From positions 1 through 5,995 of the forward strand of contig DBZJ01000248.1 in the NCBI GenBank assembly GCA_002311635.1: DNA of 5,995 nucleotides, written 5' to 3'. Origin of the DNA: Syntrophaceae bacterium UBA1163 (GTDB lineage: Bacteria > Desulfobacterota > BSN033 > UBA1163). The notes below the pieces were generated by a model that ran no database searches, was not told the DNA's origin, and saw only the letters and a program-made list of their open reading frames with translations. Position numbers and translations under genes: made by a program. Below are positions 1 through 5,512 of the stretch, piece after piece. The first letter of the stretch is position 1. The number at the start of each line of letters is the position of its first letter.

Positions 1-2
1 AG

Positions 3-524
3 TATGCAGACCTTCCGCGAGAAAAAGATTTATTGTGCACAGGAGGACCTGGATTTAAATCTTATTTTGAAAAATTGAGCGGCGTTTACGGTTCTTGGAT
101 CGCTCCGCGATCCTATCAATTAACCGTCAAAGAGATCGCTCAAAAAGGGCTTGCCTACCGGGATTTGAAGATATTATCGAAACCCATGGCTCATATCTCT
201 GAAAGTGTCGGGTATCGTATCGAGTTTAAAGATGGAAAATCAGTTGCTGTCTCAGGCGACACGGATTATTGTCAAAATATTATCGATCTGGCCTTCGAAG
301 TGGATCTCCTCGTCTTGGAGTGTTCCTTCCCAGATGGGAAAAAAGTAGAAGGCCACCTCACCCCGTCGTTGGCAGGAAGAATTGCATTAGAATCGCGGTG
401 TAAGAAACTTCTTCTCACCCACCTCTATCCAGTTTGTGATCAATTTGAAATCGTGGGGCAATGTAAGAAGATTGACCAAGGTGAAATCATCCTGGCAGAA
501 GACCTCATGAGGATTAAGATTTAG
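3..524 (+). CDS. Ribonuclease Z-like metallo-beta-lactamase-fold hydrolase, C-terminal part (5'-truncated)
   Basis: The reading frame is open to the left edge, so the true start and the usual N-terminal HxHxDH metal-binding motif lie outside the window. The TTG at 33 is an internal Leu codon, not a start. What remains is the C-terminal two thirds or so of an RNase Z/ElaC-type fold. A His in PMAHISESVGYRIEF (around 187-230) and the Asp of SGDT (about 250-263) fit the later metal ligands. LVLECSF is followed by EGHLTP and then LTHLYP (about 414-431), whose His fits the final ligand. Known members hydrolyse phosphodiesters (tRNA 3' ends) or act on other small esters; substrate cannot be decided from this part. 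It is a soluble, cytoplasmic-looking protein. It ends with TAG 66 bases before the probable nfeD start, with its own promoter signal in between, so it is probably not in the same operon. Family assignment is firm; the specific RNase Z function is uncertain. Confidence 0.85.
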   Translation, partial: YADLPREKDLLCTGGPGFKSYFEKLSGVYGSWIAPRSYQLTVKEIAQKGLAYRDLKILSKPMAHISESVGYRIEFKDGKSVAVSGDTDYCQNIIDLAFEVDLLVLECSFPDGKKVEGHLTPSLAGRIALESRCKKLLLTHLYPVCDQFEIVGQCKKIDQGEIILAEDLMRIKI

Positions 525-539
525 ACATCCTGAGTTGAT

Positions 540-568
540 TTGACAATCTATACGTTTTGTGGGATAGT
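540..568 (+). promoter_or_regulatory. Predicted sigma70-type promoter for the nfeD-stomatin operon
   Basis: A perfect -35 hexamer TTGACA (540-545) is followed by a 17-base spacer and GATAGT (563-568), which matches 4 of 6 bases of the -10 consensus. It is preceded by an extended -10 TG at 560-561. Transcription would begin near 575, leaving a short leader that contains the ribosome site at 578-582. The layout also excludes the upstream in-frame TTG at 557 as the main start, since that codon lies inside the spacer. This is a sequence prediction only. Confidence 0.6.
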
Positions 569-577
569 AGAAAGCTC

Positions 578-582
578 GGGAG
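578..582 (+). promoter_or_regulatory. Ribosome binding site that decides the nfeD start
   Basis: GGGAG lies 7 bases before TTG 590. No comparable site precedes the alternative TTG at 557. Starting at 590 also puts a Lys/Arg-rich n-region directly before the hydrophobic signal segment. Confidence 0.6.
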
Positions 583-589
583 AAAAACC

Positions 590-1885
590 TTGAAAAGAAA
601 CAAAGTCTTATTAGTTCTTTCAGTCTTTTTTCTTTTGGCTCTTGTTGCTGAGATCCCAAGCCAGGAAAAGGCACCCGTCTTTACCATCGAAGTAGATGCA
701 ATCATTAACCCTGCTACCGCCAAATTCATTCTTGATTCAATAGACGAGGCCACGCAAAAAGGTGCCCAATGTCTGATCATCAAATTGGACACTCCTGGAG
801 GGTTATTGGAGTCGACGAGAATAATCGTCAAAAAAGAACTCGCCTCCACGATCCCGATTATCGTTTATGTTGCTCCGAGTGGAGCACGCGCGGCCTCTGC
901 TGGGGTATTTGTCACCATGGCTGCGAACATTGCCGCGATGGCTCCTGGCACTCATATCGGAGCAGCCCATCCTGTCACAATGGGGGGGGAAGGAAAAGAA
1001 AGCAAGACGATGACGGAAAAGATCGTCAACGATACGGTTGCCTCTATCAAGAACATTGCTAAGACTCGAGGGAGAAATGTGGATTGGGCTGAAAAGGCAG
1101 TGACGAAAAGCGTTTCCATCACTGAGGAGGAAGCAGTCAAACTCAATGTTGTTGATCTCATTGCCCAGGATATTCCAACCCTTCTCGACAAGGTTGATGG
1201 AAGAGTTATAAAGTTCGACGGAGTTGCTCGAACCCTTCACACGAAGGGAGTTCAACCTCAAGCCATTCAGATGAGCTGGCGGGACCGGCTCCTGGATATT
1301 ATCTCTAATCCTACGATCGCCTACATCCTTCTCATGCTGGGAATTTATGGCATCTTCTTTGAACTTTCGAGCCCTGGGGCCATTTTGCCAGGGGTGGTGG
1401 GTGGAATCTTCCTTATTCTTGCATTCTACGCATTACAGATGCTTCCGGTCAATTACGCCGGTTTGGCACTGATCTTATTTGCCATCATTCTCTTTATCGC
1501 AGAAATCAAAGTGGTGAGTCATGGATTGTTAGCCGTCGGTGGCGTCATCTCCCTTTTCTTAGGCTCTATGATGTTGTTTCAGAGTCCCGAGGAGTATATG
1601 AGAGTCTCTTTGAGTGTAATCATATCCGCAGTTGTTGTAAGCGCAGCCTTCTTCATTTTTGCTGTAACCAGGGCCATCAATGCACGCTTGAAAAAACCAA
1701 CCACGGGAATGGAAGGCCTTATAGGAGAAGTAGGAATCGCTTCCACCCCCATTGTTCCGGAGGGAAAAGTTTCCATACATGGAGAGTTCTGGAATGCCGT
1801 TAGTGATGTGAACATCGAAATGGGAGAGAAGGTTCAAGTCATAGGGATAAAGAGTTTGAGACTGCAGGTGAAAAAAACAGAATAA
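590..1885 (+). CDS. nfeD: NfeD-family membrane-bound ClpP-class serine protease
   Basis: Full-length long-form NfeD protein, 431 residues from TTG 590. Residues 1-20 (MKRNK then a hydrophobic run) form a signal peptide or anchor. Residues about 30-200 are the ClpP-like protease domain, with TPGG at 68-71 and the nucleophile motif ASAG with Ser103. Lys144 is the likely general base. The 41-residue Ser-Lys spacing equals that of the Ser97/Lys138 dyad described for Pyrococcus PH1510. About five membrane segments follow (roughly 242-260, 264-285, 288-305, 312-332, 341-360). The C-terminal NfeD OB-fold occupies about 372-428 (GLIGEVG, then GEFWNAVSD and EKVQVIG). The family is known to cleave partner stomatin, and probably acts in membrane quality control on the outer face of the inner membrane. 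The stomatin gene follows after 12 bases, and its Shine-Dalgarno overlaps this stop codon. A run of eight G (982-989) lies in the protease domain with the frame intact. The family call is secure; the physiological substrate is inferred. Confidence 0.93.
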   Translation: MKRNKVLLVLSVFFLLALVAEIPSQEKAPVFTIEVDAIINPATAKFILDSIDEATQKGAQCLIIKLDTPGGLLESTRIIVKKELASTIPIIVYVAPSGARAASAGVFVTMAANIAAMAPGTHIGAAHPVTMGGEGKESKTMTEKIVNDTVASIKNIAKTRGRNVDWAEKAVTKSVSITEEEAVKLNVVDLIAQDIPTLLDKVDGRVIKFDGVARTLHTKGVQPQAIQMSWRDRLLDIISNPTIAYILLMLGIYGIFFELSSPGAILPGVVGGIFLILAFYALQMLPVNYAGLALILFAIILFIAEIKVVSHGLLAVGGVISLFLGSMMLFQSPEEYMRVSLSVIISAVVVSAAFFIFAVTRAINARLKKPTTGMEGLIGEVGIASTPIVPEGKVSIHGEFWNAVSDVNIEMGEKVQVIGIKSLRLQVKKTE

Positions 1886-1897
1886 GGAGGGAATGAT

Positions 1898-2650
1898 ATG
1901 GGCGCATCAATATCACCAGGGATCATATTTCTTATTATCTTTTTACTCATTCTTGCTGCTTCAGCCATCAAGATCCTCAGGGAATATGAACGGGGGGTTA
2001 TCTTCCGACTGGGAAGGCTGATCGGCGCCAAGGGGCCAGGAATCATCTTCATTATCCCAGGAGTCGATAAGTTGTTAAGAATCAGCCTCAGAACAGTGGT
2101 GTTGGACATACCCCCCCAGGATGTGATCACTCATGACAATATTTCCATTAAGGTAAATGCTGTTGTCTATTTTCGCGTCATAGACCCGAACAAGGCGGTC
2201 GTCGAAGTGGAGAATTATCTTTATGCCACCTCCCAATTGGCCCAAACCACACTTCGGAGCGTTGTCGGGCAGGCGGATTTGGATGAATTGCTGGCCCAGC
2301 GAGACAAACTCAACCTGAAACTCCAAGATATCTTAGATAAGCACACAGAACCATGGGGAATCAAGGTCTCTCTCGTGGAAACCAAGCAGGTAGATCTGCC
2401 GGAGAATATGCAGAGGGCAATTGCCCGCCAGGCCGAGGCAGAAAGGGAGAAGAGGGCCAAAATCATCCATGCCGAGGGTGAATTCCAGGCTGCAGAAAAA
2501 TTGACTCAGGCTGCCAATGTGATCAGTACCAATTCCACAGCCCTCCAGCTAAGGTTCCTTCAGACCTTAGCGGAGATCGCCACTGAGAAGAACTCAACCA
2601 CCATCTTCCCCGTGCCGATTGATATCATCAGCCCTTTTTTGAAGAAGTAG
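1898..2650 (+). CDS. Slipin/stomatin-like SPFH (prohibitin-homology) membrane protein
   Basis: Complete 250-residue slipin. A strong AAGGAGGG (1884-1891) sits 6 bases before ATG 1898 and overlaps the nfeD TAA, which implies translational coupling. Residues about 8-24 are a hydrophobic hairpin or transmembrane anchor. The SPFH/band 7 domain starts at [12 protein letters not shown] (29-40), continues through [12 protein letters not shown] (46-57) and [12 protein letters not shown] (70-81), and ends near 180. Residues about 172-206 are Ala/Glu/Gln/Arg-rich ([13 protein letters not shown], then [10 protein letters not shown]), typical of the oligomerising coiled coil. The tail [14 protein letters not shown] (234-247) is hydrophobic, as is the region of Pyrococcus PH1511 that its NfeD partner PH1510 cleaves. 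The protein should form large rings that organise membrane domains and serve as scaffold or substrate for NfeD. A tandem stop, TAG then TAA, closes the gene and an intrinsic terminator follows. It contains a run of seven C (2111-2117) with the frame intact. The family call is very secure. Confidence 0.95.
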   Translation: MGASISPGIIFLIIFLLILAASAIKILREYERGVIFRLGRLIGAKGPGIIFIIPGVDKLLRISLRTVVLDIPPQDVITHDNISIKVNAVVYFRVIDPNKAVVEVENYLYATSQLAQTTLRSVVGQADLDELLAQRDKLNLKLQDILDKHTEPWGIKVSLVETKQVDLPENMQRAIARQAEAEREKRAKIIHAEGEFQAAEKLTQAANVISTNSTALQLRFLQTLAEIATEKNSTTIFPVPIDIISPFLKK

Positions 2651-2696
2651 TAAGATCACTTTCAGAAGATACTTTGATGTCTCATTGAATTCCATC

Positions 2697-2738
2697 GACC
2701 CCTTTTCATCAATGGTTCAGAAAAGGGGTTTTTTATTT
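2697..2738 (+). terminator. Rho-independent terminator of the nfeD-stomatin operon
   Basis: A perfect 9-bp stem CCCCTTTTC (2699-2707) / GAAAAGGGG (2720-2728) encloses a 12-base loop. It is followed on the plus strand by six T, one A and three more T (2729-2738). It lies about 50 bases after the stomatin stop. The T-tract also contains the stop codon of the convergent nitroreductase gene (2733-2735 on the minus strand). On the minus strand no T-run follows the hairpin, so it should act mainly in the plus direction. Confidence 0.9.
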
Positions 2739-3413
2739 CTTATACCCCACCGGCATCATCAATAAGGGTTCGTGTTGGGGAGGTAGACCTGCCACTTTTG
2801 AAACTTCCAAATCGTTGAATGCTCCAACAATCCCAGCCCCTAATTCCAAGGCTTCTGCTTGGAGAAACACATTTTGACCCACATGCCCTACTTCGATGAG
2901 AGCATATCGGATCCCTCTTTCACCATACTTTCAAGTAATCCTTCTATATTCCGCTGTAATGATGAAGGTGACGGGGGCCTTGGCCATCCACATCTGAGAC
3001 AAAGACGCTGAGGAAATCTCCCTTCGACGATCTCCTTTCAAGATCATCGACATGGAATGTTCCTTCGGCAAATAGTGATAAATTCCGGTTTCCATCTTTT
3101 CAACACCATTCTCTCCGATGAGGATGTAAATATCCAAAGGATATAGGGCCCCTCCAGAAGGGGCAACCCTTCTCCCTTTTGTCGAATCCGTGATTCCCTG
3201 TGCAGACCATAAAAGTTGCGCAAGATGATTAAGGGAAAGAGTTCTTTCTTGAAAATCTCGAATGGTTCGCCTCTGCTTGATGGCCTTTTCGACAGAAACC
3301 TTCCCATCCGAAGAAGGCTTGGGAAGAGGGATAGAAGCATGACCATTCTTGACCTCTAATAATCCCGTTACCATGAACAAAAATAAAATCACTCCTATCC
3401 ATTTCTCAAACAT
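2733..3413 (-). pseudogene. Exported SagB-type nitroreductase/dehydrogenase, interrupted by in-frame TGA at 2931-2933
   Basis: An FMN-dependent nitroreductase fold related to SagB/ThcOx dehydrogenases. The first open part is 160 codons. The same frame then continues after one TGA for 65 further codons to TAA at 2733-2735, giving 226 codons in all. Residues 1-26 look like a signal peptide (MFEK, hydrophobic core, GHA). RRTIRDF (48-54) fits the FMN phosphate-contacting N-terminal motif, and APSGGALYPLDIYI (84-97) is the family core. After the TGA (codon 161) come KYGERGIRYALIEVGHVGQN, then GAGIVGAFND and a final MPVGYKK, all characteristic of the family. Relatives usually have Arg at codon 161, in a pattern like YERTTRKYGERG, so one CGA-to-TGA change explains the break. 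The ATG overlaps the trmJ stop by 8 bases, with a GGGGGG Shine-Dalgarno (3419-3424). The 160-residue product would lack the C-terminal part of the flavin fold and is probably inactive. A sequencing error or readthrough remains possible. Confidence 0.85.
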
Positions 3414-4152
3414 TCTTTCCCCCCTTACTTACAGGTCTTTTTCCAATTCTGATACGGTGATCCATCTGGCTCCAAATACCCTGCAGGATCTGAACCTCTC
3501 TTTCATCCATCTGGGTTCTTCCAAATAATCGTCTGAGCACTCGCACGATTCTTTTGGGATGTTTGGAGTCCAGGAACCCGATTTGGATGAGCGTCTTTTC
3601 CATATGTTCAAACATCCTCTCCAATTGTTCGGACTGTGCTAATCGGACCGGGGCTTTTGGAATCTCTGCTGAGGCTTGAAATAACTCGTAGCAGACCACC
3701 ATCACGGCTTGTGCAAGATTGAGGGACGGGAAAGACTCAACGGAAGGAATCCTGACGCAGAATTGACAGAGAGACAATTCCTCATTGGTCAATCCCTCTT
3801 TTTCAGAACCAAAGGCCAGACCAATCAAATTCTTCTGTGAGAGGGGAGTAAGCTTCTTTGCCAAGGCTTCCGGGGTCAGATCCGGACACCTCCCTTTTCC
3901 TCCACGTGAAGTCGTTCCGACCACGCACCCCATTTCAGAGATCGCCTCTCGTAATGTAAAATACTCCTCTGCCCTTTCCAAAATATCTTCAGCTCCTGAG
4001 GCTAATTTATACGCGTTCGCATGGAGAGGAGAAGATCCGTTGACGACAATCAATCGGCCCAATCCCGTATTCTTCATCGCCCTGGCCACCGAACCGATGT
4101 TTTCCGGGAATTTGGGCCTGGCCAATATGATCGAAACGGAATCAAGATTCAT
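3406..4152 (-). CDS. trmJ: TrmJ-like tRNA (cytidine/uridine-2'-O-)-methyltransferase, SpoU/SPOUT family
   Basis: A 248-residue protein, close to the family length (E. coli TrmJ is about 246). It should transfer methyl from S-adenosylmethionine to the 2'-OH of nucleotide 32 in the tRNA anticodon loop. All three SPOUT motifs are visible: NIGSVARAMKN (18-28, with the catalytic-type Arg23), LAFGSEKEGLTNEE (112-125), and FPSLNLAQAVMVVCYEL (141-157), which forms the trefoil-knot cofactor site. The C-terminal region has the TrmJ-type helical tail, with LFGRTQMDEREVQILQGI at 209-226. ATG 4152 was chosen because GAGG lies 6 bases upstream. The in-frame ATGs at 4170 and 4164 lie at or near the predicted transcription start and lack a ribosome site. 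The final ATGTTTGA overlaps the start of the nitroreductase. The neighbouring aminotransferase is divergent. The family call is secure; the exact tRNA target is inferred. Confidence 0.92.
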   Translation of the reverse strand: MNLDSVSIILARPKFPENIGSVARAMKNTGLGRLIVVNGSSPLHANAYKLASGAEDILERAEEYFTLREAISEMGCVVGTTSRGGKGRCPDLTPEALAKKLTPLSQKNLIGLAFGSEKEGLTNEELSLCQFCVRIPSVESFPSLNLAQAVMVVCYELFQASAEIPKAPVRLAQSEQLERMFEHMEKTLIQIGFLDSKHPKRIVRVLRRLFGRTQMDEREVQILQGIWSQMDHRIRIGKRPVSKGGKNV

Positions 4153-4171
4153 CTTTCGCCTCATGAACATT

Positions 4172-4200
4172 ATTATAGCGATGAAAGATTACCTTGACTA
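4172..4200 (-). promoter_or_regulatory. Predicted sigma70-type promoter for trmJ-nitroreductase
   Basis: On the minus strand a perfect -10 TATAAT (4177-4172) lies 17 bases downstream of TAGTCA (4200-4195), which matches 4 of 6 bases of the -35 consensus. Transcription would start near 4166-4164, leaving a leader of about a dozen bases with GAGG (4162-4159) before ATG 4152. The -35 falls inside a small inverted repeat TTGA-CTA-TCAA (4194-4204). Confidence 0.6.
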
Positions 4201-4255
4201 TCAATTTTTTTTGTCTTAATTAAACTGCATATTGACTTGAGAAAAGAGAGCGTTG

Positions 4256-5434
4256 ATGAAAACGAAGGTTCGCTTTTTTGATTTGTCAACTCAATTTAAA
4301 TCCATCGGAGATGAAATCAAGTCTGCAATAGACGAAGTGTTTCAAAACCAGCAATTCATCCTGGGAGCTAAAGTGCAGGCTCTGGAGGAAACCATTGCTC
4401 GATATTGCCGGACCCGATATGCCATCGGAGTCGCCTCTGGTTCAGACGCTTTGCTTTTAGCCCTGATGGCGTTAGGGGTTGGGGGGGGTGATGAGGTCCT
4501 TCTTCCTCCCTTCACTTTTTTTGCGACAGCAGGTTCTGTTTCCCGCCTCGGTGCTATCCCCGTTTTTGTGGATATCAGCCAAGAAACCTATAACATTGAC
4601 CCTTGCAAAGTCGAGGAGAAGATCACCTCGAAAACAAAGGCTATCATTCCCGTTCACCTCTTTGGGCAATGTGCAGATATGAACCCTCTTCTTAAAATAG
4701 CCAAAGAGAAAAAGCTCTTTGTCATCGAGGACGCTGCCCAGGCATTGGGAGCGGAGTACAGGCCTGATGCCGTGTCAGAGGGACGCCGGGCTGGACAAAT
4801 AGGAGACCTTGGATGTTTTTCGTTTTACCCCACAAAAAATTTGGGCGCCTTTGGAGATGCGGGAATGGTCGTAACGGATAGCGTCAGCCTGGCAGAGAAG
4901 ATTCGACTGCTGAGGGTCCATGGAAGTCAGCCCAAATATTTCCATAAACAGATTGGGATCAACAGTCGCCTCGATACGATTCAAGCCGCCATTCTACTAG
5001 TGAAATTTAAGTACTTGGAGAAATGGACCGCAGAAAGACAAAAGAAAGCTGAGCGCTATCAATTGCTGCTCCGGGATCTTGTCTCTTCTGTAAATGGCCT
5101 TAGGCTCCCGACTATTCAATATCAGAACCGGCACATCTTTCATCAGTTTGTAATCCGTGTTCCGGAAAGAGATCGGCTGAAACAATACCTTTCAGAGGAA
5201 GGCATAGGAACAGACATCTATTATCCAGTGCCCCTTCATTTGCAGGAATGCTATTCCTTTTTGAAATATCGTCGAGGAGATCTCCCGAATTCCGAGAAGG
5301 CTTGTGAAGAGGTTTTAGCTCTCCCTATCTATCCTGAGCTGACAGAAGATCAACAGGTGGCGGTCGTGGACCGAATCAAAGCATTCTATCGAAGGACTGG
5401 GTCCAAGGGGTCAAGTGGTCAAGGGGTCGAGTGA
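4256..5434 (+). CDS. DegT/DnrJ/EryC1/StrS-family PLP-dependent sugar aminotransferase
   Basis: A 392-residue fold-type-I aminotransferase that would transfer an amino group, usually from glutamate, to a keto-sugar nucleotide in the cytoplasm. Visible marks are GSDALLLAL (62-70, cofactor phosphate loop), FTFFATAG (86-93), EDAAQALGAEY (158-168, with Asp159 and Gln162 at the pyridine ring) and SFYPTKNLGAFGDAG (189-203, with Lys194 as the Schiff-base lysine). HGSQPKYFHKQIGINSRLDTIQAAIL (223-248 overall) is typical of WbpE/FdtB-type enzymes. ATG 4256 is chosen over TTG 4253, with a weak purine-rich GAGAG (4246-4250) upstream. A WbpA-like dehydrogenase follows after 78 bases, suggesting a 3-amino-uronic-acid role like WbpE; a 3-amino-6-deoxyhexose role cannot be excluded. 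Residues 382-392 are encoded entirely by an 8-base-period repeat and extend past the normal end, DRIKAFYRR. A run of eight G (4481-4488) encodes part of VGGGDE. The family is certain and the substrate is not. Confidence 0.93.
   Translation: MKTKVRFFDLSTQFKSIGDEIKSAIDEVFQNQQFILGAKVQALEETIARYCRTRYAIGVASGSDALLLALMALGVGGGDEVLLPPFTFFATAGSVSRLGAIPVFVDISQETYNIDPCKVEEKITSKTKAIIPVHLFGQCADMNPLLKIAKEKKLFVIEDAAQALGAEYRPDAVSEGRRAGQIGDLGCFSFYPTKNLGAFGDAGMVVTDSVSLAEKIRLLRVHGSQPKYFHKQIGINSRLDTIQAAILLVKFKYLEKWTAERQKKAERYQLLLRDLVSSVNGLRLPTIQYQNRHIFHQFVIRVPERDRLKQYLSEEGIGTDIYYPVPLHLQECYSFLKYRRGDLPNSEKACEEVLALPIYPELTEDQQVAVVDRIKAFYRRTGSKGSSGQGVE
5399..5431 (+). repeat. Degenerate 8-base tandem repeat (consensus GGGTCAAG) ending the aminotransferase gene
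   Basis: Four consecutive units are readable: a first imperfect one with an extra C (5399-5407), then GGGTCAAG (5408-5415), TGGTCAAG (5416-5423) and GGGTCGAG (5424-5431). The TGA stop follows immediately. The units encode the low-complexity tail GSKGSSGQGVE. The sequence is nearly the inverse complement of the array at 5456-5487. Confidence 0.8.
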
Positions 5435-5455
5435 AATACCTTATCAGAAGAATTA

Positions 5456-5487
5456 CTTGAATCCTTGAACCCTTGAATCCTTGAACC
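5456..5487 (+). repeat. Two perfect 16-base tandem repeats (each CTTGAATC + CTTGAACC)
   Basis: The 16-base unit CTTGAATCCTTGAACC occurs at 5456-5471 and again, identically, at 5472-5487. Each unit is itself two near-identical 8-mers, so four 8-mers are present. The array lies between the aminotransferase stop and the ribosome site of the dehydrogenase. Confidence 0.9.
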
Positions 5488-5512
5488 CCCTTGCGAATCG
5501 GTGAGAGGAACT

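Larger units (their letters stand above)
5399..5488 (+). other. Potential long imperfect RNA hairpin formed by the two repeat arrays
   Basis: Bases 5399-5431 can pair with 5456-5488 without gaps over 33 positions, giving 25 Watson-Crick pairs, 3 G-U pairs and 5 mismatches by hand count. The 24-base loop (5432-5455) begins with the aminotransferase stop codon. No T-run follows, so it is not a standard intrinsic terminator. It could stabilise the upstream mRNA end or modulate expression of the dehydrogenase; the function is inferred. Confidence 0.55.

Noticed and set aside
557..589. Earlier in-frame TTG at 557 as the nfeD start
   Set aside because: It lies inside the predicted promoter spacer, has no ribosome site, and would place a charged 11-residue extension before the signal peptide.
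2900..2933. Selenocysteine insertion at the nitroreductase TGA
   Set aside because: The position is usually Arg rather than Cys in the family. The downstream sequence offers only a weak 4-bp AGAG/CTCT pairing with no convincing bacterial SECIS hairpin.
2733..3413. A reassigned genetic code with TGA as Trp or Gly
   Set aside because: TGA ends trmJ and the aminotransferase at sensible positions, and no other gene here contains an internal TGA.
4153..4170. ATG at 4170 or 4164 as the trmJ start
   Set aside because: Both lie at or near the predicted transcription start next to the -10 box and lack a Shine-Dalgarno. ATG 4152 has GAGG at 6 bases, and family proteins begin close to this point.
3785..4219. 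144-codon open frame on the plus strand opposite trmJ
   Set aside because: It is antisense to a strongly conserved gene, shows no recognisable domain, and is explained by the codon composition of trmJ. The same applies to the open frames opposite nfeD and stomatin.
4232..4237. Second TTGACT as the -35 of the aminotransferase promoter
   Set aside because: A -10 at normal spacing would fall at about 4255-4260, on or inside the start codon, and no TATAAT-like sequence is there.
5456..5487. CRISPR array or phage attachment site
   Set aside because: The units are only 8 to 16 bases and directly abutting, with no spacers. No cas, integrase or tRNA gene is present.
5399..5488. Intrinsic terminator between the aminotransferase and the dehydrogenase
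   Set aside because: The inverted arrays can pair, but the sequence after them is CCTTGCG with no T-run, and the next gene's ribosome site follows closely. It is better described as an mRNA hairpin.
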